Positions 51,229 to 63,060 of a DNA stretch of 64,000 nucleotides are shown here, piece by piece (the first letter of the stretch is position 1; every line of letters begins with the position of its first letter). The notes under the pieces are model-generated. The model had not been told where the DNA came from. It ran no database searches and was given only the letters and a program-made list of their open reading frames with translations. The stretch lies in contig VCCP01000003.1 of assembly GCA_005765155.1 (NCBI GenBank), positions 2,728,001-2,792,000 on the forward strand, read 5' to 3'. The DNA is from Zelopaecilomyces penicillatus. Taxonomy: Eukaryota > Ascomycota > Sordariomycetes > Hypocreales > Pseudodiploosporaceae. The position numbers were made by a program, and so were the translations under genes.

Positions 51229-54200
51229 ACTAATAATTAAGATAGGGGGATATCTTATTTGCTTTACTATTAAAAGGATTAATTGATACTAGATTAATAA
51301 TATAATATATTTAAGGGTATTTTCAAGCTATTATAAGGACCAGTCCAAGAAGAATTATTATAAGTACCCTTATAAGATCTTTTAATTAGTATAATCAAGA
51401 GATATCTCTAAGGATAATAGTTTAGAAATCTAAAAGTAAAAGAGTTAAGCTTATTTATTAAAAGACCTAAAATCTATAAAGTAGGGATATTATATATTAT
51501 CCTAGTTAAATAATAAGGTATTATTAATTTCTTTTTTATTAGAATCTAATATTATAGAATATTAAATTATTAAGAGAAAAAATAAGGGAATATTTAATCC
51601 TAAGATAAGCTTCTATTTAGAATATATATAAAAGATAACTTATATATTAAATATTGGATTAAAAAGATAGGGTATCTTAAACTTATTAATTTTATTTAAT
51701 TAAAATATAAATAAGTATAGAAAGAATCATTATAAATAATCAGCTTATATAGCTTTTAATATTAATTATTTGATTAATAATAAGCAGTATTAGCTATATA
51801 TTAATCCTTGGTTTTGTTTTTTTATACTATAGATTAGTATTCTAATGATTTAGTTAATCTTAGGAAATATTTTTATCTCTCTTCTCTTTTTATAGATCTT
51901 ATCCTTAATACTAAAGAAGCTTCTTATTTAGGAGTAATCTTAGTATTTTAGAAATAAGATACTATTTGATTATAATAATATAGAAACTATTATCCTTAAT
52001 TCAAATATAATACCTATCCCTAAAGAAAAGGTTTTATATTAATACCAGGATATAATCGATAAGGTATTACTATATAAGAGTTAAGATAACTCCTTCTTAG
52101 ATTAGATATCTAAATACCTCTATAATAGAAAGCCTTTATTATTACTTAATCTTCTTAGTATATTACTAGCCCCTGATTTAAATAGATACTCTCTATATTA
52201 AAGAAGAAGATCTTTAAATAGCTCTAACTCTATTATTAGAATTACCACTCCTAAGATTATTATCCCTAATATCCTTACTTTAAGCATTCCTTTATCTAGT
52301 ATAATATCTATTATAAATTCTAATAGCCCTTCCTCTAATAAATTAGGCTTATAATCAATTAATTAGCTAAGAGATAATATTATTAAGAGTTTTTAATAAA
52401 GTATTATTAAGATTAATATCACTCTCCTTAATAGTTTTAAGGATATTCTTATTATAAATAAACCCAAGAGATATATTATTAACCTTAAGCTTATTAAATA
52501 CTTTAATAGGACTAATATTATTAAATACCTTTTAAGCTATAAGCTTAAGATAAAAGATAATAATATAATTAATAAAGAGAAATATAATTACTTTATATAT
52601 TATATAATTAATATCTATAAAGATATTATCTAAGGACTTATCTATAATCTCTTATAGATAAAAGCTAAAGAAATACTAAAGAATTATTTCTTTAAAGAAG
52701 ACTTATAATAATTAAGATTATATAAAGATTATTTAAAAGTGCTTAAATAATAATACCTAGAGTCTATTAAAGATATTCTAAACTAGCTTAATAGATATAG
52801 ATTCTATACTTCTTAATATAATTTAAATTAAAAGGACTTAAAATCATTATCTTATATATTATATAAGACTATACTAATAAGGCTCCTTACTAAGATTATC
52901 TAAGTAAATTCTATTAATAATCCCTATAAACTTAAAAAGATATTATATAAGTAGCTCTAAGGATACTTTAATAGTTAAGTAACTATTAGATTAACCATTA
53001 AATAATATAAGACTTCTAATAATCTTAGAAACCAGATAAATATAATTATTATTAAAGCAATACTTAATCAAGTTATTATAATAAAGAATCTAATTATATA
53101 GAACCTTTACCCTAAAGAAAAGTTCTTTTTAACTATTATTAAGATTATACCCCCTAAAGCCAAGCTAATAGATATAAAGGAATTAATCAAGCTTATTAAT
53201 AACCTTAAGATTAATATAACTATTAGAAAAGATATTACTTAAATAATCACTAAAATACAGACAGGCACCAATATATATATTAGTAAGGATCTATAGTATA
53301 AAGGCCTAATAAGTTTTTTATTTAATTAGATAATATTTAATCTTAATAATAATAAGGATTTTAATATCTTCTCTCTTTAAGGGAGATAGGATAAGAATAA
53401 TTACTAATACTATAACTTATTAAACTATTTTCTATCCTACTATAATAAATTAATATATAATACTAAACTTGGGTTCTATATATATAATTTATATACTAGA
53501 ATATTAAATCTAGGATATATTATAGGCTAGAGTATAATTCCTTCTACTATTATATAGCAGTTCCTTAAGATAAAAGGATACTATTAAAAGCTTATAATGG
53601 CTTAGGTTATTAACTTCTCTAATTATATAGTTATACCTCTTATTCCCTTAATTAAAGCTAAAGCCCCTTAACACTTTAAATAAGTATTAAATAAATATAA
53701 AGATATAATCTTTAGAAAATATATCCCTTGCCTAGGCCTTAAATAATAACCTATAAAGTTATAATACTTAGATATTATATCTAATAAAAATATAATCTAA
53801 ACTTCTTTTATATTACTCTCTTAATATAAAGATATAGAGAATTAAATAATATTAATATATATAATCAATATAAATATTAATAAGAGAAAGAGATAGAGAG
53901 ATAATAATAAAGAGTTAATTAAACCTTTAACTATTATATATTAAGAGCCTACTCCTAAGGCTACCCTAATATTAGATAGAATAATACCTTTTAATCTAGT
54001 AATTATATCTAAGAATATATTATAAATAATAGATTAAAGTATAAGACTTTCTTATTATTAATTAAAACTAAAGAAGACCTTGCTTATAAAGATAGTTACT
54101 ATACTACTTTATATATTAATTAATCTTAATCTAGAGCTTAGGATAATTATAGGCTAGGATCTATTAGATTAGACTAAAGATATAATAGAAGTCCTCTATA

Positions 54201-54600
54201 TCCTTAGAAATAGATTAGATAATCCTATATCTTTAATAAAGCTAAAGAATATAATAGAAGCAATTTAAGTTTATCCATAGATAAGGTATAATAAAGCCTT
54301 CTTTAATAAGCTAACTAAATAACTATATACTAGTACTATAGCTATAATTAAGATATAAGAAGAAGCCCCTCTTAATTATAGCTAGTATTAAATAATATTA
54401 TCTAATTAAGATCAAGATAATATAGATCTATTAGGCCTATATTATTTCTATATTCTAGAACCAATTAAAGATAATCTCTATAATAATACAAGCTTCTCTT
54501 TTAATAAGGCACTTTATAAGATCACTTAAATATACTTAAATAACTATTAATTATTAAATATATAATAAATACCTAAGATCTAAGTTAGAATTGATTCTTA
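51229..54600 (+). pseudogene. A3 leader and gag-like region
   Basis: Leader 51229 to about 51880, then the gag-like frame to about 54590, collinear with A1 and A2. The sense peptide of A1 19669-19878 recurs near 52160-52360. RIP is intermediate: some CAA/CCA codons survive near 53150-53300. No intact frame. Confidence 0.6.
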
Positions 54601-57600
54601 AGAAGGGAAAGTAATAAATATACTTATTAATTCAGGCTCTAAAGGTAATATTATCTTAAAATCATTAGCTAAGAAATATAGGATTAAATATAATCCAATT
54701 AAGATTAAAATAATATTATTCTCTAGATAGATCATTTAAATGATTAGGGAAGTAAAAGTTCAACTCTATATAGGAACCGCTTAGATATCTACTTACCTAT
54801 ATATAATACTAGATAGAATTATAATACCCTTTATCCTAAGGATATTATTTATTAGAATAGCTAAGCTATTATTTAATTATTCTTAAAAGAATAAAGACTT
54901 ATATATATAGTATTAAATAGGGTAAATATAAGTAATTACTTTTATTATAGATATTATTTATTAGGAATAAAATAAATCTAACTCCTTAGAAAACTAAATA
55001 TTAATTATATTATTAAAGGTATAATTAATAATAAGGAATTAATTAATCTAAAATAGCTTCTTAAGAATAATAAAGAAATATTAATAGAGCTTAACTCTAA
55101 TAATAGTAAGATAATTATTAAAAGTATATTAATAGAGTCTATAAAGCAGTATATTAAAGCTTTGGAAGTAATTAAGGCTAAATTAGACTCCCTAAAGAAA
55201 AAGAAGAAATCTAAAAGAAAGGGAATATATCAATTATATAATCCCCCTAAGGTATATATCTATACCTTATATAAGAAGAAGGCTAATAAAGTCAACCCTA
55301 TTAATAATATTCCTTTAAATAGGTTTATATCTAATAGCAATCTATTTTAGAAAAAGAAGAAATAGAAGGAAATAAAAAGAAGAATTAATATAGATATACC
55401 CTTTACTAAATATATTACTCTAAAGTTCTCTAATATATTTAAGGAATCCTAACTCTATAAAGAATACCTTAAGGAAATCCTTTCTTAAACTAAGAATATA
55501 TTAACCTAATAAAAGATTAATATTTTCCTAAAGGTCCTCTATAATAGAGAATAGGCTTTATCTTAATAATTTAAAGAAAGTAGAATACTTAATCTATTAA
55601 TTATATCTTTTTAAGTTATTAAAGTAATTCCTTATTTAGCTTAATAGATATATTCTATCTCTATTCTATAAGGATTAGAAATAAAAGCTATAGAGTTATT
55701 AAAGATATACTTTAAGAATTATATATTAGAAGAGTCTTATATCTCTTATAGGAATTAATATTTCTTTATTAAAAAAAAGAATAAAGGGCTTTATTTAATT
55801 AATATTATTATAAAATATAATACTATTACTCTTAGAGATATATTTATCCTTTTTAGTATTAATTCCTTTAATAAAGACTTCTCTATATATATTATACTCT
55901 TATTATTAAATTTCTTTTCTAGTTATAATTAAATCCTATTAGATAAAAAGAATAAGGATCTTATTATATTTTCTTCTATTATTAATCTTTTAAGGATATA
56001 TATACTCTTTTAGGGTATTATAAATTCTATAGCCTAATTTATAAGAATTATAACTTGAATATTATTTAATCTTATTCTAGATATCTATAAACCCTTCCTT
56101 AATAATATTACTATATATAGGCTATAATCCATTTATAATAATAAAGAGATTCTTCTTAGGGTATAGAAATATATACTTAAATATTTATAGAATCTTAATA
56201 AAGTCCTTCTTAATATTAAACTCTCTAGATATATAATATTAGAAGGGAAATTAAGATATTATTAAAATATAACTATTATTATTAGATTTCTTTATAGGAT
56301 ATTTAAAAGAAAACCAATTAAAGAGAAGATCATTAAAATCCTAGAATAGCTTACTTATTATAATATAATAGATATTAGAGCCTTTCTTAGATTTATTAGC
56401 TATTATTAAATTTAAATATATAACTTTATTATTATTGCTCTCTCCCTTATCATTCTATTATAAAAGGAAGCCTTTTAGAAGTAAGAAGGATTATAATTAA
56501 AAGTAATAGCTAAGCTTAGGGATATAATAATAACTATCCCTATTCTAATATTATTTAATCTCTTTAAGGAGGATAAAGAAATTATATTTATAATAGATAT
56601 CAGCCTTAAAGGATAGAGAGTAGTTTTAATATAAGTCCTAGATAGATAATAATACCCAATTAGATTTAAAAGCAATTATTAGAATAAGATTAAATATAGC
56701 TATAATATAATAAAGTAAAAGTATAAGGCTATTCTCTTTATACTTTAAAGGCTTAAAGGATATATCTATAATATATAATTTACTTTAGAGATAGATATAT
56801 ATATCCTTATATACTAGCTTAATAATACTATTTATAATATATTAGATAGTTTTATTATCTATTAGATCAGTTATATTATATTATTTGATTTTATTATTAA
56901 ATATATTCCTAGGAAAAATAATAATATAATAGATAGACTTTCTTAGAAAGGATTAAAGCTATCTAATTAAATAAATACTAAAGTTAATAAGGATTTAGAG
57001 AATATAATTAATATATATCTTAGATTAATATAATTAAATATACTAGAACCTGATTATTCTATAGAGTTCTAGCAGATTACTAGATTCCTATATTTATTAA
57101 AGAGATCATCTGATCTTAATAGAATACAATTCAGAACACTATATTAAAAAGCTTAGAGATTCTTTATTAAGGATAGGAAACTTTAGCTAAGGCTAACTTA
57201 TAAAAGAAATCATTCTATATTAGTTATTAATAACTTACTTATCTATAAGAAATTAATAATAAGCTATTATATAGCCTAAGGGTATAAAGATAAAGTAATT
57301 ATCTTTAAAACTCTCTTTAATAGGTACTATTAAAGAAAGATATAGAATAATATTTTCTTAGTTATAGCCTATTACCTTAAGTATTAAAAGTTTATATTAT
57401 AATAAAGCAGAGAATCAGTGATTTTAATATTGCTTAGGCAGCTAATATTAAAAGTATACTTTAATTTATAATATATACTATCTAATTATAGTATAAACTT
57501 CCTTATAAAAGCTTATTATAACTTAACCAAATAGATAGAAGTTCAATTAATATAACAGATTAACTTAAGGGCTATAACTAGATTTATTATAATCTTAATA

Positions 57601-58400
57601 TAATAATATAGACTTATACTTTATATAGTTATTAATAATAGACCTAAAATAAAAGGGCTTCTTCTTTAGATATTATTTAATTAAGGTATAAAATATATTT
57701 AAATATCTAGATATAATCCTATAGCTAATTCTATAGTTAAAGTTAATTATTAAAGCCTTATATCTATAATAATAAAGATATTAAAAGAGGACTCTAAATA
57801 GATAAGATATCTTAAAGCAGCTATTCTTATAGATAGAACTATAATTAAATCATCCTATAGCTTCTCTACCTTTTATCTTATATATAGGTATAACCCTATC
57901 TTACTATTTAAAGTCAAATTCCTAATATAAAGGCTTATTAATTAGGATATTATTATTAATACTAAGAACTTATTTAAATCTTATATTTAAATACTAGAAA
58001 GAAGATTAGAAGATATAATAAAGGCTAGAGAAAAGATAATCAACTTTAGGAAGAAGCTAATAGTAAGAACAGATACTACTAATAAACATATGCTTTGATT
58101 AGAATATAATCAACTAATACTAAATAATCTAATACTTATATATAATATACCTAAGAAGCAGAATAAATCCTATATAATAAAGATAGTAATATATTAGTAT
58201 AGCTTATATTGGATTGCTTTATAAGCAGATATTACTAAAGTATATATACTTTATATAATAGATAAGATTCTCTTGAATAAGACCTATTCTAGAAACTATC
58301 TAAAGAAGTTTATTAAAGATAAGTATAGCTAATAGATATCTAATACTAATATATAGCTCTTTAAACCCAAAGATAAACAAGAATTATATAGGAAAAAGAG
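54601..58400 (+). pseudogene. A3 pol: protease, RT, RNase H, integrase
   Basis: Protease NILINSGSKGNIIL at about 54616-54660 keeps a cleaner LI(D/N)SGS motif than A1. The Lys-rich linker is the 62-codon open stretch 55162-55350, a true sense fragment of pol and not a separate gene. RT runs from about 55760, with the catalytic box FLNN at 56095-56106. RNase H lies near 56590-56920, integrase from about 57150 to 58260 (YNPIANSIVKVNYQSL, STFYLIYRYNPI). It is the only A copy with pol uninterrupted from protease to integrase. All frames carry RIP stops. Confidence 0.85.
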
Positions 58401-60300
58401 AGGGCTGAGACTATTAAACCCCCTTATACACTTTAACTTATCTATTAATCAAATAATACCCTAAGACTCTAACTCTAATACTAATCTTAAAGAAGACTTT
58501 CTAGATTTACTATTAGCTACTAAACCTTAGTTTAAAGTTATAATCCCTAGCCTAACCTAATACTAAAAGAGTATATATTAACTATACTTACTTTAGATAT
58601 ATATATAACTTCTTATATACTTAAACCAAGGATTTCCTAGCCTAAATTCTATTTAAAAATCCTTAATAAGAAGGATCTTAATAATGTTTCTTAAAAGGTA
58701 TAGTAAATTTCACTCTTTATATATAATATTCCATTACTAATATATAAACCAATTATACTAAACTAATTATAATAGATAATTAATACTCCTAAACCTTAAT
58801 TATAATAATTAAACTATTCTTATACTAATAATTAAATAATCCCTATTAATCTTATTCCTTTATAACCTTTTTTTAATCTATATTAATCTGATTTATTATA
58901 CCCTTAAGTATAGACTCACTCTTAGATCCACCCTATACCTATACTAATCAGGACTAAATAAAGCTTATATTTATATATCTAAAACCTTTCCTTTCACTCT
59001 AAAAAACTTATTAAATTCCTATTAAAAATAGAAGTTCTTATAAATCATTTTAGTATTATAATACTATCTTTCTTTAACTTTCCTACTTATATAAATCCCT
59101 TTCTTATTTTATTATATATATATTTTATAATATTATATTAAATTAATTATACTCTTTTATTAATTCACTTTATTTTATAAAGATTAATTAATACCTTTAA
59201 AAGCTAATTTATTTACTAATACTAAACTATCTAGACTATATAACTAATACTATTATTCTAAAATCAATTTACCCTATCTCTTTTAAACTAAACCTATATC
59301 CTAGTAATTAAGGAATTATTTAATCCTATCTATATCTATTAAATCCTATTAGGGTTTTCCTTTATTATCTTATCTATATTTTATTTTATTATATACTTAA
59401 CCTTTAAAGTTAATAGCTAATATTTCTATAGGCAAGAAGCAGCAGATATATTCAAGAAATCTAGAATAACTGATCCCTCTGATTCTTTAGTTTAATCCTT
59501 TCTTAAGAAAATCACTTGCTTTCTCTTATCCTTTGGCTTGGATTGATAGCTATAAAGTCCTCTCCACCTATAATCTATATATCCATCCTATTTATAATTC
59601 AAATAGCACCTATTATACTTACCTAGGATTAAAATATATAGATAATACAGCTATATAATATACTCCCTAGTAGCTATAATAATAACCAAGAAGGATTATA
59701 TATAATAAGAATATAAGATTAGATTAATAACCCTATAATAACTAATAAATAAAGAGTAGATTCTCTCTTTCTATTTTATTAAGGTATTAAAGAAATACCT
59801 ATAAATATATCTTATTTTAGCTAATATAAATATAGGGCAAGGTATTTAAGTTTTTATAATAGACTTTAATATAGGATATTCTTAAATATTATAGAGATTG
59901 CCTTCTTAAAAGTATTATTTAAGACTTTAACCCTTAACTAGCTATATAAGAGTATTAGATATATCTTTTATAAACTTAATAGTAAAGGATACCTTATAAT
60001 AGAGAGGGTAATTTATCCAGCCTATATTCACTTTCCCTAGAATCCATCCTTTAAATATTATCTAAATCTAAAAATAGGAAAAAGGATTAATATTAGTTTA
60101 TAAAGATTAAATAATACTAAATCAGAAAGGCCTTATAACTTATTATCACTTCTATTATAAAAGATAATTTAATACTATTAAAGAACTTAATATAATTATT
60201 CTATAATAAGATAACTTTATAAATAATTATATTATATAGAATAATTATATTTATAATAGAACTAATATTAAAAAGCTAAGAATAAATATTACCTTAATCA
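58401..60300 (+). other. A3 post-integrase region
   Basis: Collinear with A1 26400-28282. It includes the conserved 17-bp inverted repeat (60189-60205/60235-60251). No domain recognised. It is cut by D after TAATCA at 60300. Confidence 0.5.
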
Positions 60301-60397
60301 TATCACGACCCAACAGCCAAGGTCGTACGGTGGGCCTCGGTTATGTGACTTGTGATATCACTAGGTATGTACCGGAGGCTTGGAACTGTATGGAATT

Positions 60398-60525
60398 GGA
60401 TCACGATTCTAAAGGTGATCCTGGGCTCAGGATCACTCTTGAAACCGTGATCCAACGGGACGGCTCACGATTCTGAGCATGATCCAGCAATAAGGATCAC
60501 AGCTCAAATCGTGATCTATGATATA
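60398..60525 (+). promoter_or_regulatory. Four 32-bp tandem dyad repeats in the D promoter
   Basis: Units start at 60398, 60430, 60462 and 60494. Each begins with GGATCAC or a variant and has GTGATCC or a variant 17 bp into the unit, so the arms form an inverted repeat with a 10-bp spacer (perfect in units 1 and 2). The array ends directly at the TATA box. This looks like a set of binding sites for a dimeric activator or repressor driving element transcription. Confidence 0.85.
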
Positions 60526-60532
60526 TATATAC
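60519..60532 (+). promoter_or_regulatory. D LTR TATA box
   Basis: GATATATATATACA lies right after the fourth 32-bp repeat and is followed by a C/T-rich stretch (CACCCTCAATTTTCACTC), a plausible start region for the genomic RNA (R region). Inferred from sequence only. Confidence 0.6.
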
Positions 60533-60649
60533 ACCCTCAATTTTCACTCTTTAGACATAGCTTAGATAGTTATCAATACACTTTCAACTTTATCATATTA
60601 TTCGCTACCGCTTACTATACTGATACTTGACCCCTGGTTACGATACTCG

Positions 60650-60805
60650 ATATCTATCACCAATGTGATAGATATATTGCTCAGAATGCCCTGACTCATC
60701 TGCCAATATAAACCCTTTTTATTAGGTTTATCCCTTGGGAATTCACCAAACGTCATACATTGATAACTCTTATTCAGTGGGTTATCGCGTAACCCTGAGC
60801 AATAT
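60650..60805 (+). other. D leader with nested perfect inverted repeats
   Basis: Three perfect pairings: ATATCTATCAC (60650-60660) with GTGATAGATAT (60665-60675) over a 4-base loop; ATATTGCTCAG (60674-60684) with CTGAGCAATAT (60795-60805), enclosing 110 bases; and GGGTTA (60779-60784) with TAACCC (60790-60795). The primer-binding site and packaging signal of the RNA should lie here. I recognise no tRNA-complementary stretch. Confidence 0.7.
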
Positions 60806-60859
60806 CGCCAACTACCTCAATCAATCATTATAAGTACCACTTAACCAACCCTTGCCTTA

Positions 60860-63013
60860 CTTGCCGTTGAGCTTTAGGCTCTGCGCGAGAAGAATATGGA
60901 ACTCAAAGCTAAGTTGCAAGCTAAATAGAAAGACCTCGGTAAAATCATTAAACCTTGCAAGCCAGGACCTTTCATTGGATATTCTGGATCACTTTAAATA
61001 TTCTTAATACAACTCAAAGCTTACCACCAGTTCTACCCCCATTAGTTGTAAGAGGAATCTGTAAAAATCCTACATGCTATAGGATGCATAAAGGGGGCTG
61101 CCCTTAAATGGTTCGAACCCATTATAAGAGACTACATGAATAAGGAGGAAAAAGACCAGGATGATGAAACCAAAAAGATCTTTCAAAAATATAATAACTT
61201 TGAAGATGCGATCAAAGAAGTCTTTGGATAAGTAGATGAAGAGAGAGCTGCAATCGAAAAACTTAAACTACTATGCCAATACGGATCAGCCTCAGACTAT
61301 GCCTCAGAATTCAGATAGATCACCTTACGGATCACCTGGGAAGACGATACACTAATAGAGTACTTCTATGATGGACTCAAGGAAGAAGTCAAGGATGAAC
61401 TCTTCAGGGAGGACAGACCTGAAAATTTGGCCAAGTATATCGGAATGGCTACCAAGATTAATGATAGACAGTTTGCACAATGCAAACAAAGGAAAACCAA
61501 AGGATCAGGATAGAGTGATTTTGGATGAAAACCATGATACCAGTCCAATCAAGGTAGATGCAGAGAAGAACCCATTACCTATGGATATACCCTGAATCCT
61601 AAAAGAATAGAACTCAATGCAACCCAGAAAAGAGATATGTCGAAAGTCCAATATTACAACTGTAATGGATATAGATATATCTCCTAATAATGCAAACAAC
61701 CCAAGAAAGATAAGAAATCTTGGAAACCAGTACCCAATGCATGATGAAGCGCATACACCATAGCCACAAATAGATAAACCCTAGCCATGACAGGACGAAG
61801 AGGATAGGGACAAGGATGACCCGGAAACTACAGATACCCCACACCCCAACAGTCACCAATGCTGCGGACCACACTAACCCAATCCGGTACCGCACAATAG
61901 GACCAACAACTGGATATAGACATAGATAAGGAAGAATACTTCAAAGAGATTCTGGACTGATAAGTAATCCCTGCCATGGACAATGAAAACACCCTGGTTA
62001 AAGATGAAATAATAAGTAATAGCTTAGACTCTAGCTCTTCAGAATCCAAGAACAAAGAACCTCTCAGGATAACTCAATACCATACTATACCATATCCACC
62101 ACCTAAGAGTGCTGCCCATAAACACCTTAGGGAAGCAGTAATTAAACTTATATAAGTACCAAGCCATATGGATAGAGTTAACCTTTAACTCATAATCACC
62201 AAATATATTCATGAATGGACGTTAGAAGAAGGCCTAGGCATCCCTGTTCCAGGAGACTACCTTGGAAGAGCCTTTATGTTGAAAATCAACTATAGCAAAC
62301 ACAAAGACGATCATACACTCCTAGACCCTAATCATGTTTTCCACAGCGAAATCAGTTGGATATCATGTATCGACTTCTCCTATTTTTAACACCAGAAAAC
62401 AAAAATCCAGAATGAATTCTTCCTATGCTATATAGGAGCACGAGGAATCAAGAATATCCTCATAGGAGATCAATTCGTTGACTGGTACGAGGCTGAGTAC
62501 TTTGCACCTTTTGGAATTGGTATGTTCGAACCATACCCCAAGACCCCAGAAGAATGCAGATAAGGAGCTGAAAACAAAGACTGTAAGTCTATCTATTGCG
62601 AGGTCCATAAATGGGAAAAGCTTGAATTAGGACATAACGGACCACAACTCATAGACTATGGAAAGAAGGACTTATATGATTGCACCAACCTCAAGTGCGA
62701 TATACACTCATAATAGAAGCTGGTATAATGGCATGAAAGACGATTACTGGAAGACAGTATCCCAGGAAGAACTCAATGCAAAGCTATGATGGCGATCAAC
62801 TGCAATAAACCTCGGTGCAGACAATATGCGGAAGAAAATAAACGCATATATAAGGAAATAAAGAACCTCTATAAATAAGAATTCAACTTCCGAACCCATA
62901 AAGGAAGTCAAGCCAATCGAACTCTATACCATATAATCACTCAAGGCTTGGATAGAACAAATTATAACGGACTATGCAAGGAATGCAATCCTGGAAACTT
63001 AAAAAACGAGTAA
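60860..63013 (+). pseudogene. D gag with C-terminal cysteine-rich module
   Basis: One frame runs from at least ATG 60896 (upstream codons also fit a coiled coil, so the start is open) to TAA 63011. LIQLKAYHQFYP and ALKWFEPIIRDYMN (61097-61138), then NNFEDAIKEVFG, are typical of the fungal Ty3/gypsy capsid family. A zinc knuckle-like YNCNGYRYIS--CKQPK lies at about 61655-61700. Then comes an unusual extension of about 400 codons with a WISCIDFSYF segment (62359-62388) and three C-x4-C-x2-(H/Y) motifs. The frame is broken by about 25 stops, nearly all explainable as RIP at Gln or Trp codons. The short open frame 61368-61595 is a shadow in another frame. Confidence 0.85.
62570..62995 (+). other. 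Cysteine-rich module at the end of D gag
   Basis: DCKSIYCEVHKWEKLE (from 62579), DCTNLKCDIHS (from 62678), NCNKPRCRQYAEENKR (from 62798) and LCKECNPG (from 62972) are all in the gag frame. The first two share C-x4-C-x2-H exactly and the third has Tyr for His. Such clusters suggest zinc binding. I do not know this arrangement in gypsy Gag proteins. Confidence 0.7.
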
Positions 63014-63060
63014 AGTTGCCTGTAAGAGGGTTATAGCGCGACCCCCTATGAAAGACCCTC
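63001..63060 (+). promoter_or_regulatory. Predicted -1 ribosomal frameshift site between D gag and pol
   Basis: The heptamer AAAAAAC (63001-63007) is phased in the gag frame as A-AAA-AAC. The gag stop TAA follows one codon later (63011-63013). Re-reading from 63007 gives exactly the frame that encodes protease and RT. A 6-bp stem, GAGGGT (63026-63031) with ACCCTC (63055-63060), lies downstream. This would set the Gag:Gag-Pol ratio. Confidence 0.75.

Larger units (their letters stand above)
50831..60300 (+). mobile_element. A3: Ty3/gypsy element of family A inserted in A2, split by D
   Basis: 5' LTR at 50831-51228, then leader, gag, pol and 3' region collinear with A1 up to 28282, where D enters at 60301. 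ATAC (50827-50830) is the likely 4-bp TSD in A2 (GTAC in the unmutated site, compare 57314-57317). Its 3' LTR, and the region matching A1 28283-31250, lie beyond D outside the window. Confidence 0.9.
60301..60660 (+). repeat. D 5' LTR (right end approximate)
   Basis: The start is set by the sharp border with A3 and the TGTCACGACC-type end. The right end is not certain, because no second LTR is in view; about 60660 is chosen because TATCA occurs there and structured leader sequence follows. It contains the 32-bp repeats and a TATA box. Confidence 0.65.

Noticed and set aside
56475..56675. 66-codon minus-strand open frame
   Set aside because: Antisense to the A3 RNase H region, which has recognisable sense motifs.
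1..60300. Organellar, apicomplexan or AT-rich bacterial origin
   Set aside because: The base bias is explained by RIP transitions between copies of Ty3/gypsy elements with chromodomains, and the nearly unmutated D insert has balanced composition.
60301..60660. CRISPR-like array because of the regular 32-bp repeats
   Set aside because: Only four diverged units with no unique spacers, located in an LTR promoter beside a TATA box; a eukaryotic element.
61368..61595. 75-codon plus-strand open frame in D
   Set aside because: It lies in frame 0 while the gag frame with the recognisable capsid motif and zinc knuckle is frame 2; it is a shadow.
61366..62608. Several minus-strand open frames of 60-93 codons in D
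   Set aside because: All are antisense to the gag frame, overlap one another and have no motif.
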